Shown here piece after piece: positions 43,503 through 53,446 of a stretch of 64,000 nucleotides of DNA. Both the position numbers and the translations under genes were made by a program. The notes beneath the pieces are model-generated. The model had not been told where the DNA came from. It did no database searches and worked only from the letters and a program-made list of their open reading frames with translations. Origin of the DNA: Paraburkholderia polaris (lineage in GTDB: Bacteria; Pseudomonadota; Gammaproteobacteria; Burkholderiales; Burkholderiaceae); the NCBI RefSeq assembly GCF_012927345.1, contig NZ_JABBGJ010000006.1:124001-188000 (forward strand), given 5' to 3'. Numbering within the stretch: the first letter of the stretch is position 1; the number at the start of each line of letters is the position of its first letter.

Positions 43503-44957
43503 TTAGCCCGCCAGCGATTCCACCAGCACCGGATCGGCCGTCTCTTCCGTGACCCATTTCACGGTGCGGCGGATCGGTTCGATCGCATCCTGTCGGTCGA
43601 GGTTGTGCTGCAAGGTGGCCGCCGCGCCGAGCGACACCAGCCGTTGCGCGCCCTGATACGCGAGCCGGTCGCGCAACGTGTGTTTGAGTGCTTCTGGAAA
43701 AACACCGATGGTCTGCGTATACGCGTTGACCGAACGCACGGCGGTGTCGATCTCATCGATCGGCACCAGATTGCCCACGCGGCAACCGAGGATGCGCGAA
43801 AAGCTGACCGGCGCGCCGTCACGCGAGACGATCAACGCGCCTTCATTGCTTCTGCCGCCGAAGACCGTGTAGTCGTCCCCGATCATGCGGATGCCGTCGA
43901 GCTCTTCTTTCAGTTGCGGATCGAAAGCCTTGTGAGGCGTGGAGAGATTCTCGGGTAATGCCTGCAGTGCCGCGAATGTGAGTTCGGCAAGCTTGGCGCA
44001 GCGCGCGAGGCCGGCTTCATCAGTGCCCGACTGCACGTAAATCACGCGCGCGCTCACACAGGCCTCCTGGTTCTGCGCACCGACGTCGAGCGCCAGGCGC
44101 CTCGCCACGCTGGCCAGCGTCGCCTCGTCGGCGAAGGCTTCGCGGCCGATGATCGTGCCGCTCAGTTTCGGGTCGAGCGTGATCAGATCGAGGCCCGGTT
44201 GCAGATAGCGCGTGATGTGCTTGACCGAATCGAAGCCGCCCCATGCAATCAGCTTCTCGACCTTGCGGGGATCGTAGATATGCCGCTCCACCGCTTCATC
44301 GCCCCCTTTCCAGTAAGCGACGCTGAGATGCTTCGTCAACGGATGATCCGGCGCCATGTCGATCATCGTGCGGGCCAGCGCCATCGACGTCAGCGGATCG
44401 TTCGAGGGCGCCTTGATGATCGCGTCCGAGCGTGTGAGTGCGTTGCGAATCAGCGTCAGCACCGCGACCACCGGCGCATTACCCGCAATCACGTGAACGC
44501 AGCGCGCGCCGAATGCACGGGTGCGCGCAGTGACGCCCGGCAGACTGCCCGGTTGCTCGACCCAGCCCTCCAGATACTCGGCGCCGACCGAACGCGCGAC
44601 GATGTTGTACAACTCGTCGCGTTGAAAGAGGCGCGGCGTGCGTGCGTAGTGAAAGCGCAGAATGCTTTCCGACAGTCCGGATGTAGCGCAAGACAGCTCG
44701 AAGGCCTGCTGCAAATGACGGTTGTCGGCAAAATTGAGGTGCCGGCCCAGTTCGACCAGATAGTCGACGATCTGCTCGAGACTCAGCGTGTACAAGTCGG
44801 CCATCTGCGACGGCGCGCGCAGGGTCAGTTCGTCGACATGGCGGCTCACGTCCGGCGCTGTAAAAGAAACGCCGCCGCGACGGCCACCGAATGTCAGCGC
44901 GTCGCCTTCGATGAGCTTGCCGCGAATGATCAGCGGCACATTGTAAGAAGTGGTCAT
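43503..44957 (-). CDS. LuxC-type acyl-CoA/acyl reductase
   Basis: This is a 484-residue protein of the aldehyde-dehydrogenase-fold LuxC family. The NAD region has VIAGNAPVVAVLTLIRNAL and IIKAPSNDPLTSMALA. The active-site Cys is in QNQEACVSAR (Cys300). The start lies seven bases after the stop of the LuxE-like gene, so the two are co-translated. In luminous bacteria LuxC reduces an acyl group, received from LuxE as acyl-AMP/thioester, to a long-chain aldehyde with NADPH. There is no luxAB, luxD or luciferase in the window. The pair therefore probably serves a catabolic acid-to-aldehyde reduction; the substrate is unknown. Confidence 0.85.
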   Translation of the reverse strand: MTTSYNVPLIIRGKLIEGDALTFGGRRGGVSFTAPDVSRHVDELTLRAPSQMADLYTLSLEQIVDYLVELGRHLNFADNRHLQQAFELSCATSGLSESILRFHYARTPRLFQRDELYNIVARSVGAEYLEGWVEQPGSLPGVTARTRAFGARCVHVIAGNAPVVAVLTLIRNALTRSDAIIKAPSNDPLTSMALARTMIDMAPDHPLTKHLSVAYWKGGDEAVERHIYDPRKVEKLIAWGGFDSVKHITRYLQPGLDLITLDPKLSGTIIGREAFADEATLASVARRLALDVGAQNQEACVSARVIYVQSGTDEAGLARCAKLAELTFAALQALPENLSTPHKAFDPQLKEELDGIRMIGDDYTVFGGRSNEGALIVSRDGAPVSFSRILGCRVGNLVPIDEIDTAVRSVNAYTQTIGVFPEALKHTLRDRLAYQGAQRLVSLGAAATLQHNLDRQDAIEPIRRTVKWVTEETADPVLVESLAG

Positions 44958-44964
44958 GATCGGC

Positions 44965-46383
44965 TTACTCGGAAAGTTCGGTCAGGAAGTTAAGCGCTTC
45001 GTCGTGCGCGGCCGGGGCGCCGGCGCAAATCACTTTGTCGTCGCCGCCTTCCTTCTCGCTGTAGCGGCGGATCGCGGCCAGCAGATAGGGGCCGCTACGG
45101 CCGCACTTGCAGGGTTTCTCGTAACCGTGCAGCGTGATTTCGTCGCCGGTCACGAGGCCCGCCCAGTAGGTGCTCGGCGACAGATCGAGCGAAGCGAAGC
45201 GGCCCGTCATACCATCTTTGCGTGGCAGCGGTTTGCCGGTCGCCGGATCGAGCAGGAACGCGATGGTGGTGGGCGGTACGTGGTAGTGGCCTTCCTCGCA
45301 GCGCATGCAGAAACCCATCTGTTCGCTGCAGCCGTAAAACTCGTAGAAGTTGTCGAAGCCGAGGAACTCAACCAGTTGCTCGCGCCAGTTGTCCGGCATG
45401 TTCTTGCCTTTCTTGCCGCCGCCCGTATGCAACACACTGCCGCGGCCAAATACCTGGCGTGCGCCTCGGGCAAGACCTTCGGCGGCAGTCTCGTACAGGA
45501 TCGTCCAGACCGCGCCCATGTAGACGTCACGGCCGGCGAAGCGGGCGATCGCTTCGGCAAAGAACTTGCGCAGTTGCTCCGGACGTTCGCGCTCCACTCG
45601 CACGAGTTCCTCGCGTTTGGCGAGCAAGGCTTCGGAGATGTGCAGCGAGCCGAGTTCGCCTTGGGCCTCGGCTGCGGCGAGACGGCCCGATAGCGAGGCA
45701 ACGTCCGCGGAAAAACGCGCCTCGGGGTACATGAACAATGCGTTATGCTCGCCGCCCGCGTACATCTCGATCTGATAGCCGCTGCCGCGCGCGGCGGCGC
45801 TCGCGCCCTTGCGATAGGTCGGCGCAATCAAGGGACGCGGGTTGGCAATCAAATCCGGACCGCTGCCCGGACCGCGCCAGTCACGAATGCGGCTCGCCGA
45901 TAGCGTGATGTTCTGGCGCCACTCGCGGTCGGTGCGCGGCAGGAAAGACAGCTTGCCCGTGGTGCCTGACGTATGGAACACGCGCAGATTCGTTTGCGCG
46001 TCGAGCAGATCGATCCAGTCGTCGATCAGCTTGATGCCCGATGCGTCGACGTGGCTCAGGTCTTCCGTGGTCAAACCGTTGAGCCAGCGCGTGAGTTTGT
46101 CGAACTGGCCGCGCTCGAGATACGACAGCGGATACGATTTGTACACCGTGTGCGCGAACAGCAAAGGGGCGACGTCGTCGATGCTCTCGATCGTGTCGAT
46201 GCCCTGTTCCGCGGCGAGACGCCCCAGCACCGGAATCTTCGCGCGCATTTCGCCGAACCGCCGGCGTGCGCCGCTCAGTTGTATGTCGTGGATCTGCTGC
46301 TGGGTGAAACGGAAGGCGTCGTCATAGCACGCGGTGACGAGTGCGGCGGGATCGGCAAGGAGCTGCGTATACAGCGTGGACAT
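44965..46383 (-). CDS. LuxE-type acyl-activating ligase (acyl-protein synthetase)
   Basis: This is a 472-residue protein; ACGGAGACACC precedes the ATG. The adenylation P-loop is FHTSGTTGK (136-144), the middle has SVLHTGGGKKGK, and YGCSEQMGF is the ATP-binding A5-like motif. The C-terminal part has several Cys (CMRCEEGHYH, PCKCGRSG) that could carry the acyl group or a metal. LuxE from luminous bacteria is about 370 residues, so this version is longer. It would activate a carboxylic acid with ATP and pass it to the LuxC-like protein encoded directly downstream. The acid could be the diterpenoid or a fragment; that is inference. Confidence 0.83.
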   Translation of the reverse strand: MSTLYTQLLADPAALVTACYDDAFRFTQQQIHDIQLSGARRRFGEMRAKIPVLGRLAAEQGIDTIESIDDVAPLLFAHTVYKSYPLSYLERGQFDKLTRWLNGLTTEDLSHVDASGIKLIDDWIDLLDAQTNLRVFHTSGTTGKLSFLPRTDREWRQNITLSASRIRDWRGPGSGPDLIANPRPLIAPTYRKGASAAARGSGYQIEMYAGGEHNALFMYPEARFSADVASLSGRLAAAEAQGELGSLHISEALLAKREELVRVERERPEQLRKFFAEAIARFAGRDVYMGAVWTILYETAAEGLARGARQVFGRGSVLHTGGGKKGKNMPDNWREQLVEFLGFDNFYEFYGCSEQMGFCMRCEEGHYHVPPTTIAFLLDPATGKPLPRKDGMTGRFASLDLSPSTYWAGLVTGDEITLHGYEKPCKCGRSGPYLLAAIRRYSEKEGGDDKVICAGAPAAHDEALNFLTELSE

Positions 46384-46507
46384 GGTGTCTCCGTTCGGGC
46401 TGTCTGGACTATTCGGACCGCGCGCGGAATGATTCGCGGTGCGTGTCTGAATGCTATGAAAACGAGCCGCCGAACAGAATCTCTAGTTGTCGCGCTGCGC
46501 GGTCAAA

Positions 46508-47497
46508 CTATCGTCGAACGGACATGTCGTGTCCGGGAGCCGTCCGCAAGCCCAACAGATCGAGTCGATAGGCGCGCGGCGTACGACCGGTGACCTTGCG
46601 AAACGCCGCGCCGAATGCCGCGGAGTGGGTGAAGCCGCATTCGTATGCAACCGTTTTGATGAGCACGTCTGGATCGGCCAGCCGTCCTTTGGCCTGGCGG
46701 ATGCGCGCGTCGGCGATAAACGCGCTCAACGTCATGCCGGTGCTGTTCCTGAAAATGCGCGACAGGTGCCGCGCGCTGATCCGGCATGCCTGCGCCAGTT
46801 CGATCACACCCGGCGACGGTCCGTATGCGCCCTCAACGCGCTCGCGGATCAGGCGCAACTGCCACGGCGCAAGCTTGCTGCCCTCGCCCGGGTTCGCGCG
46901 CGGATCGATACCGCGCACATGCCGCGCGATATGCACGAGCATCGACATCAACAGACTTTCGGCGAGCACCGCGCTGGCAAAGCCTGGACTCAGCGCTTCA
47001 CCGGCCAGTTGCAGCATCGCGTCGCGTACCTGGGTCACCCGCAAATCGCGGCACAGTTCGAGCCGGGCAGCATCCCATTGCCAGTCGCGCAGTTGGTCGA
47101 AACGCGCGGGCTCGAACATGCAGCAGACCACGCGACGTTGCATCGAATCACAACGCACATGGAAGGTCTGACCGGGCGGCACCAGCACGCTCTCGCCCAG
47201 CCGGCCAAATGCCGTTTCCCCGGCGCCGCCGCCAGGAGTGCCGCGAAAGGCGCCGCACGCGCCGCGTTCGCGCGAATCGAGTGACAGGTCCAGATAGCCC
47301 ATCGACGGACGGAATACCGCATTGAGCGGGCCGTCGAGCGTAAACGTGCGCACATTGACCTCGATCGATGGCGTGGTCAGATGCGCGTCCACCGACAAAT
47401 GCGGCGGCGCCATGCGCTCGCGACGCACCAGTTGGCCGCCGCCGGCCACGGTGTAGAGATCTGAGACGTTCGGGCCCACCGTTTGAGCGTACGACAT
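46508..47497 (-). CDS. AraC-family transcriptional regulator
   Basis: I start at ATG 47497 (MSYAQTV), with AGGT six bases ahead, giving 329 residues. The N-terminal half is an AraC_binding_2-like sensor domain (GESVLVPPGQTFHVRC). The C-terminal 100 residues hold two helix-turn-helix units: IELAQACRISARHLSRIF and VAYECGFTHSAAFGAAFRK with the closing TGRTPRAYR. It is next to the LuxE/LuxC genes on the same strand and divergent from the second P450. The TGAACA-type element lies 14-38 bases before its start. It may activate the Lux-type operon or the P450. Confidence 0.87.
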   Translation of the reverse strand: MSYAQTVGPNVSDLYTVAGGGQLVRRERMAPPHLSVDAHLTTPSIEVNVRTFTLDGPLNAVFRPSMGYLDLSLDSRERGACGAFRGTPGGGAGETAFGRLGESVLVPPGQTFHVRCDSMQRRVVCCMFEPARFDQLRDWQWDAARLELCRDLRVTQVRDAMLQLAGEALSPGFASAVLAESLLMSMLVHIARHVRGIDPRANPGEGSKLAPWQLRLIRERVEGAYGPSPGVIELAQACRISARHLSRIFRNSTGMTLSAFIADARIRQAKGRLADPDVLIKTVAYECGFTHSAAFGAAFRKVTGRTPRAYRLDLLGLRTAPGHDMSVRR

Positions 47498-47510
47498 CGT
47501 GACCTGGATA

Positions 47511-47535
47511 TGAACATTTGCACGCAATATGTCTA
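47511..47535. promoter_or_regulatory. Candidate operator, TGAACA-N13-TGTCTA
   Basis: TGAACA (47511-47516), 13 bases, TGTCTA (47530-47535). It lies between the AraC gene and the divergent P450 gene, very close to the AraC start. It is a member of the ten-element set. Confidence 0.5.
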
Positions 47536-47753
47536 TATAAGCCGATCGGGGCGGCCACGCCTATAGCGATGAACCCGTATCGCGTCCAGTTTGACGACGC
47601 GTCAAACGAACCCGGCGGACAGCGCGGTCATTGCTCGCTAAGCTGCAGAGCAAGACGGACATCGCGTCCGCTCACATCACGCGGTCCCATTGCCGCCTTA
47701 CCCCCTTACCCGATCAGGCAGCCGGGCCGAAAGAAGACAACATGAGGAGACAC

Positions 47754-49040
47754 ATGAACGCGCCCACGCAGGAAGGCCTCACGCTCGATCTGGAGGCGGC
47801 CTATCACGCCGTCTCCGACACCTTCCGGGGCCCTGACCTCGATTTGCAGGCGCTGTGCCGCGAAATGCGCCATACGCAGCCCGTGATGCAGGGCGATTTC
47901 GTCGCCACAAGGCTCGGCGTGCCGACCAATGCGGGCGCCAAGGCGGCGCAATGCGCGGTGACGCTCTTCAAGTATCAGGACGTGATGGCCGTGATGCGGG
48001 ATGCCACGACCTTCACCAGCGGCTTCATCGCCGAGGGTCTCGGCGCGTTCTTCGACGGCCTGATCGTGCTGGCGATGGACGGCGACGCTCACCGCCGCGC
48101 GCGCGGCCTGCTGCAGCCTGTATTCATGCCGGAGACGGTGAACCGCTGGCGGCCCGAACTCGACCGCGTGATCCGTCAGGATTTTCTTGAGCCGCTGGTG
48201 CCGAACAAGCAGGCCGAATTGATGGATTTCGGCCTGTACTTCCCGATTCGCGAGATGTACGCGCTGATGGGTTTCCCGACGGACGACACCGCCCGCTTCA
48301 ATCAATACGCGACATGGGCGCTTTCGATGGTGGCCGGCAATCAGATCGACCCGGAGAAGATCAAGATTTACGGGCCGCTCGCGGGGGCCGCCGTCAAGCA
48401 TCTCTACGACGCGGTGAAAGAAGTCGTGGTGCAGCGCCGCGCCGAAGGCGCCCACGGCGACGATCTGATCAGCCGCCTCATGCGCGCGGAGTACGAAGGC
48501 CACATGCTCGACGATCACGAGGTGACCACCTTCGTGCGCTCCCTGCTGCCCGCAGCCGGCGAGACCACCACGCGCACTTTCAGCTCGGTCATGGCGCTGC
48601 TGCTCGAGCGTCCGGAACTGGTCGAGCGCGTGCGCAACGATCGCACGCTGATACCGCGTCTGATCGACGAAGCCGTGCGTTTCGAACCGGTCGCCACCTT
48701 CAAGGTGCGGCAAGCGGCGCGCGACGTCGAGATCGGCGGCGTGAAGGTGCCCAAGGGCGCGCTGGTGCAGTGCATGGTGATCTCCGCGAACCGCGACGAA
48801 GATGCGTTCGACAACCCCGATACCTTCGATATCGACCGCAAACCCAAGCCCTCGTTCGGCTTCGGTTTCGGCACGCATATGTGCATCGGACAGTTTGTCG
48901 CCAAGGTCGAATTGCAGTGCGCGGTGAATGCGATTCTCGATCTGTTTCCGAACGTGCGGCTCGACCCCAGCAAACCGGCCCCGAAAATTGCCGGTGCCCA
49001 GTTGCGTGGAGCGAAGTCCGTGCCGGTCGTCTGGGACTGA
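47754..49040 (+). CDS. Cytochrome P450, DitQ/DitU (CYP226)-like, second copy
   Basis: ATG 47754 follows AGGAGACAC; the upstream ATG at 47742 does not fit. The product is 428 residues. I-helix AAGETTTRTF, ExxR-type EAVR and heme loop FGFGTHMCIGQF (Cys near 377) are complete. It is a close paralogue of the P450 at 38730, with a different N-terminal 45 residues. A duplication followed by specialisation would give two hydroxylases acting on different carbons or substrates of the abietane skeleton. The partner ferredoxin at 38332 is 9 kb away. The next gene follows after 81 bases. Confidence 0.87.
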   Translation: MNAPTQEGLTLDLEAAYHAVSDTFRGPDLDLQALCREMRHTQPVMQGDFVATRLGVPTNAGAKAAQCAVTLFKYQDVMAVMRDATTFTSGFIAEGLGAFFDGLIVLAMDGDAHRRARGLLQPVFMPETVNRWRPELDRVIRQDFLEPLVPNKQAELMDFGLYFPIREMYALMGFPTDDTARFNQYATWALSMVAGNQIDPEKIKIYGPLAGAAVKHLYDAVKEVVVQRRAEGAHGDDLISRLMRAEYEGHMLDDHEVTTFVRSLLPAAGETTTRTFSSVMALLLERPELVERVRNDRTLIPRLIDEAVRFEPVATFKVRQAARDVEIGGVKVPKGALVQCMVISANRDEDAFDNPDTFDIDRKPKPSFGFGFGTHMCIGQFVAKVELQCAVNAILDLFPNVRLDPSKPAPKIAGAQLRGAKSVPVVWD

Positions 49041-49121
49041 TTCTTGGACTAATAACGCGTTTTCTATCGACGCGCTTGCATCTTGCGCATCCTTACAGCA
49101 CGAATTCCCTCGAAAAAGACC

Positions 49122-50153
49122 ATGAAGCATTTCAACACTCTTCCCGAGCGCGGCAATTTCACGTTCCAGACCCTTGTCGCGCCCCACAAAGTGAGCGGCC
49201 GCGCGATGCACGACCTGCGCGGCTTTTACGGGCTGCAGCTGACCAAGGGCATGCCGTTCGGCTGCGTGCGTGATGAAGACGGTGAAATCTATGCATTCGT
49301 GCGCGCCGTCAACGAACCTGGCAGCATGCCGAATCCGACCAAATTCGTTTACCTGTCGACGCAGGTGGACGGCCGGCATCTGCGCATCGACAAATCGCGT
49401 ATCGAACCACGCGCGATGACGCTGTTCCCGAGGCGCTGGCTCGACGGCGATACGGCCTGCTGGTCGAGCCTCGAAGGAGAAGCGGGCGCTGCATGGCAGT
49501 TGACGGCATCCGGCGAACGCCTGAGCTGGCAGGAAGACGGCTTGTTCGATCTGAGCGGCCCACTGCTCGGCCAGGGCATGCAGTGGTATCTGCCGGGCTC
49601 AGAATGGGGCACGTTCTATGTCTCGCAGATCTACGATATCGCCGGCACGTGCGACGGCCGCAAGGTCAAAGGCTTGATGTGTTTCGACCAGGCGTATATG
49701 GCCGAAGGCGGCGCGATCCACTTCAAGAAGGACCTGGTCGTCAACAACAAGATGCATGTGATCTGGTGGTCGTTCGCGACCGTCTATAAGGACGGTACGT
49801 GGGACGCGGGCTCCTTCATGGTCGGTCACGACAATCTCGGCTATGCGATCTTCCAGAACCACAAGGGCGAAATCCGCACCACCTCCGATATCGAAGGCAG
49901 CGTCACGCACAAGGACGGCAGCTACTTCGTCGAAAGCGCGCGTATCGTCCTCGACGGGCATGAGGAGTGGGAGTATCTGCCCTGCCCGAAAGGCGAGATG
50001 ATCGACTTCGTCGGCGGCTTTCCGATTACGGCGCAGCAGGAAGGCCGCTGGCGCCGCGTCGGCGATACCCGCGAGCCGGATCGCTGGCTCGGTTGGGGCG
50101 AATCCGATCGACGCAACGGCACGGCGCGCAATGTGCGCGGCGCGGATCTTTGA
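49122..50153 (+). CDS. Unrecognised 343-residue protein next to P450
   Basis: I do not recognise this family with confidence. The start is ATG 49122, the first plausible one. The sequence has no signal peptide, membrane segment or nucleotide-binding motif. It is rich in Trp, Gly and Asp and reads like a beta-rich fold (GPLLGQGMQWYLPGSEWGTFY, VIWWSFATVYKDGTWD, WEYLPCPKGEMIDFVGGFP). The alternating aromatic strands recall the lipocalin-like AttH/CrtC hydratases of isoprenoid metabolism, but this is only an impression. Position between a P450 gene and a SnoaL-like gene suggests a hydratase, cyclase or carrier step on the terpenoid. Confidence 0.7.
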   Translation: MKHFNTLPERGNFTFQTLVAPHKVSGRAMHDLRGFYGLQLTKGMPFGCVRDEDGEIYAFVRAVNEPGSMPNPTKFVYLSTQVDGRHLRIDKSRIEPRAMTLFPRRWLDGDTACWSSLEGEAGAAWQLTASGERLSWQEDGLFDLSGPLLGQGMQWYLPGSEWGTFYVSQIYDIAGTCDGRKVKGLMCFDQAYMAEGGAIHFKKDLVVNNKMHVIWWSFATVYKDGTWDAGSFMVGHDNLGYAIFQNHKGEIRTTSDIEGSVTHKDGSYFVESARIVLDGHEEWEYLPCPKGEMIDFVGGFPITAQQEGRWRRVGDTREPDRWLGWGESDRRNGTARNVRGADL

Positions 50154-50167
50154 CGTGTCCCCGATGG

Positions 50168-50200
50168 GTCTTTGAAGCGTCTTTGAAGCGTCTTTGAAGC
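50168..50200. repeat. Three tandem copies of an 11-base unit
   Basis: GTCTTTGAAGC is repeated without change at 50168, 50179 and 50190. It lies directly before the SnoaL-like gene and ends 32 bases before its ATG. Confidence 0.85.
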
Positions 50201-50232
50201 ACGAAGGCCCGTTCCTTTCAAACGAAGCGACC

Positions 50233-50589
50233 ATGTCCACTACCGAAACCACCGAATCCATCGCAGCCTTCCTTCACGACCAGACCGAACACTGGAATGC
50301 CGGCAACAAGACTGCATTCTTCGATGCTTATCGACGCGTCGCGCCCGCAGGACTCACGATCGAATACATCGGCCGTCCGCCACAAGACGGTTGGCCCGTA
50401 CTCGAGCATATGTGGGAAAACCAGCGGGCGAATATCCGCGCCGAACCGGTAGCGAAGATCATCAAAGGCAACGAAGCTGCCTGCTACGTGCGTAACGTGG
50501 TGGTCGGCACCGAGCGCGTGATCGAAACGGTCGAGCTATTTCGCTTCGCAGCCGGCCAGCTATTCGTGCGCTACTTCATCAAGCAGTAG
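50233..50589 (+). CDS. SnoaL/NTF2-like fold protein
   Basis: This is a 118-residue protein of NTF2-like size. It opens with FLHDQTEHWNAGNKTAFFDAYRRV, the usual helix with an N-terminal Asp/Trp, and continues IEYIGRPPQDGWPVLEHMW, with later strands ERVIETVELFRF. The fold houses ketosteroid isomerases, polyketide cyclases and limonene-epoxide hydrolases. An isomerase or hydratase acting on a terpenoid intermediate is plausible. The catalytic acid pair cannot be fixed from sequence. It is between the unrecognised gene and a glutathione peroxidase gene on the same strand. Confidence 0.7.
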   Translation: MSTTETTESIAAFLHDQTEHWNAGNKTAFFDAYRRVAPAGLTIEYIGRPPQDGWPVLEHMWENQRANIRAEPVAKIIKGNEAACYVRNVVVGTERVIETVELFRFAAGQLFVRYFIKQ

Positions 50590-50686
50590 TCCACGCTCGC
50601 CCGAGAGCACGCCGCACGCGATCGAACAGAATCACGTACAGTGCAAGTCAGCGTTTTTTCATCTGTCTGCAACCAGAGGACTCGCA

Positions 50687-51232
50687 ATGAGCACATCGAT
50701 TTACGACATTCCCCTTACGACTATCGACGGCGCACCCGGCAACCTCGCGCAGTATCGCGGCAAAGTGCTGCTGGTCGTCAATGTAGCGTCGAAATGTGGG
50801 CTAACGCCGCAGTACACGGGGCTGGAAAGCCTCTATCAGGACAAGCGCGCAGCCGGTCTCGAAGTACTGGGTTTTCCGGCTAACAACTTCAAGGGCCAGG
50901 AGCCTGGCACGGACGAAGAAATCAAATCGTTCTGTTCGACCAGCTACGACGTGCACTTCCCGCTGTTCTCGAAGATTTCGGTGACCGGTGAAGACAAGCA
51001 TCCGCTGTATACGGCACTGACGGGCGCGCAACCGTCGGCGATCGGCGACGGGCCGTTTCGTGAGCGCCTGAAAGGCTATGGCATCGAATCGGGTGATCCG
51101 GTCGAAGTGCTGTGGAATTTCGAAAAATTTCTACTGAACCGCAATGGTGACGTGGTCGCGCGTTTTGCCCCCGATGTGGCGGCGGACGATCCGCGCCTCG
51201 TGGCGGCGATCGACGCGGAACTCGCGAAGTAA
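50687..51232 (+). CDS. Glutathione peroxidase family (Cys type)
   Basis: This is a 181-residue protein. The peroxidatic Cys lies in NVASKCGLTPQY, the Gln in FPANNFKGQEPG, and the Trp/Asn in WNFEKFLL. All are classic GPx motifs, with Cys replacing selenocysteine. It reduces hydrogen or lipid peroxides, in bacteria often with thioredoxin. No signal peptide is present. Being the last gene before a terminator in a P450-containing run, it may protect against peroxide from uncoupled P450 turnover. Constitutive general function is equally possible. Confidence 0.88.
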   Translation: MSTSIYDIPLTTIDGAPGNLAQYRGKVLLVVNVASKCGLTPQYTGLESLYQDKRAAGLEVLGFPANNFKGQEPGTDEEIKSFCSTSYDVHFPLFSKISVTGEDKHPLYTALTGAQPSAIGDGPFRERLKGYGIESGDPVEVLWNFEKFLLNRNGDVVARFAPDVAADDPRLVAAIDAELAK

Positions 51233-51290
51233 CTGCGAGGCTGACTGATTTCAGCGGCTGATTTCAGTCGCTTATTTCGGCCGCATGCAA

Positions 51291-51320
51291 AAACGGCGCG
51301 CTGTTTATAGCGCGCCGTTT
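51291..51320. terminator. Bidirectional terminator between GPx and thiolase genes
   Basis: AAACGGCGCGCT (51291-51302) and its complement (51309-51320) enclose the loop GTTTAT. The arms are perfect over 12 bases. It separates the convergent glutathione peroxidase and thiolase genes. Confidence 0.85.
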
Positions 51321-51357
51321 GCTTTCCAGAACTTTCCGCGATATGCCGGCTCGCGCT

Positions 51358-52529
<1,172 letters not shown>

Positions 52530-52533
<4 letters not shown>

Positions 52534-53432
52534 AGCGAACTCCCCTTCAGACCCGATCCGGGCACCCGCTGACCGTCTTCGTAGCGATACACGCCATGGC
52601 CGGTCTTACGGCCGAGGCGCCCCGCAGCCACCATCTTGATGATCAGGGGACACGGGCGAAACTTGTCGCCGAGCGTCTGATGGAGATACCTCAGCACCGA
52701 CAGGCGCGTATCCCAGCCCGTGAGGTCGCCAAGCTCGAGCGGTCCCATCGGATGATTGAAGCCGAGGCGCAGTGCGGTGTCGATATCCTCCGCGCTGGCC
52801 GCGCCCTCCTGCAACATCCACATCGCCTCGTTGCCGGCGAGTGCCGACATGCGGCTCGTCGTCAGGCCTGGGGACTCGTTGACGATGATCGACGTCTTGC
52901 CGATTGCGTCCGAATACTCGCGCGTGAGCGCCACGGTTTCGTCGCTCGTAGCAAGGCCGCGCACCAGTTCGACCAGCTTCATCTTGTGCACGGGGTTGAA
53001 GAAATGCATGCCGATCACGCGCTCCGGATGCGCCACCGCCGTGGCGATCTCGGTCACGCTGAGCGCCGAGGTGTTGGTCGCGTAGAGCGCGCCGTCGGCC
53101 ATCACGTCTGCGGCATGCGCGACCACGGCCTGCTTGACCGCCAGTTTCTCCGACACGGTTTCGATCAGCAGATGCGCGCCGTTCGCGGCGGCAGCGAGAT
53201 CGGTTTTGATGGCGAGCCGCGCCTTGGCGGCGTCGGCCGCAGTAACCTGGAATTTACCGAGGCGCACACCGTCGTCGAGAATCTTGCCGATGCCTTTGTG
53301 GGCGCGTTCCAGCGCATTTTTGTCCGTGTCGACGAGTGTCGTGCTGAAACCCGAACTCGCAAACGCATGCGCGATGCCGGTGCCCATCAGACCCGCGCCG
53401 ACCACCACCACCTTGTTGTTCTTCAAAGTCAT
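52530..53432 (-). CDS. 3-hydroxyacyl-CoA dehydrogenase
   Basis: ATG 53432 has AGGGAGA seven bases ahead and gives 300 residues; the frame extends to 53450. The NAD fold is VVGAGLMGTGIAHAFASSG, the catalytic His is in GMHFFNPVHKMKLVELV, and NTSALSVTEIA carries the Ser of the substrate site. The C-terminal domain ends with RLGRKTGHGVYRY. It oxidises 3-hydroxyacyl-CoA to 3-keto. Single-domain proteins of this kind act with a separate hydratase; here two crotonases are encoded elsewhere in the window. It overlaps the thiolase start. Confidence 0.9.
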
Positions 53433-53446
53433 ACCGCTGTCTCCCT

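Noticed and set aside
43503..46383. Bioluminescence operon
   Set aside because: luxC/E-like genes are present but there is no luciferase (luxAB), luxD or luxI/R in the window.
47706..49379. 557-codon frame on the minus strand
   Set aside because: Antisense of the P450 gene; His/Arg/Ala-rich with no motif.
50168..50200. Tandem repeats as a regulator-binding array
   Set aside because: Three identical 11-base units could be iterons, but there is no other sign of an origin or a replication gene and no inverted symmetry.
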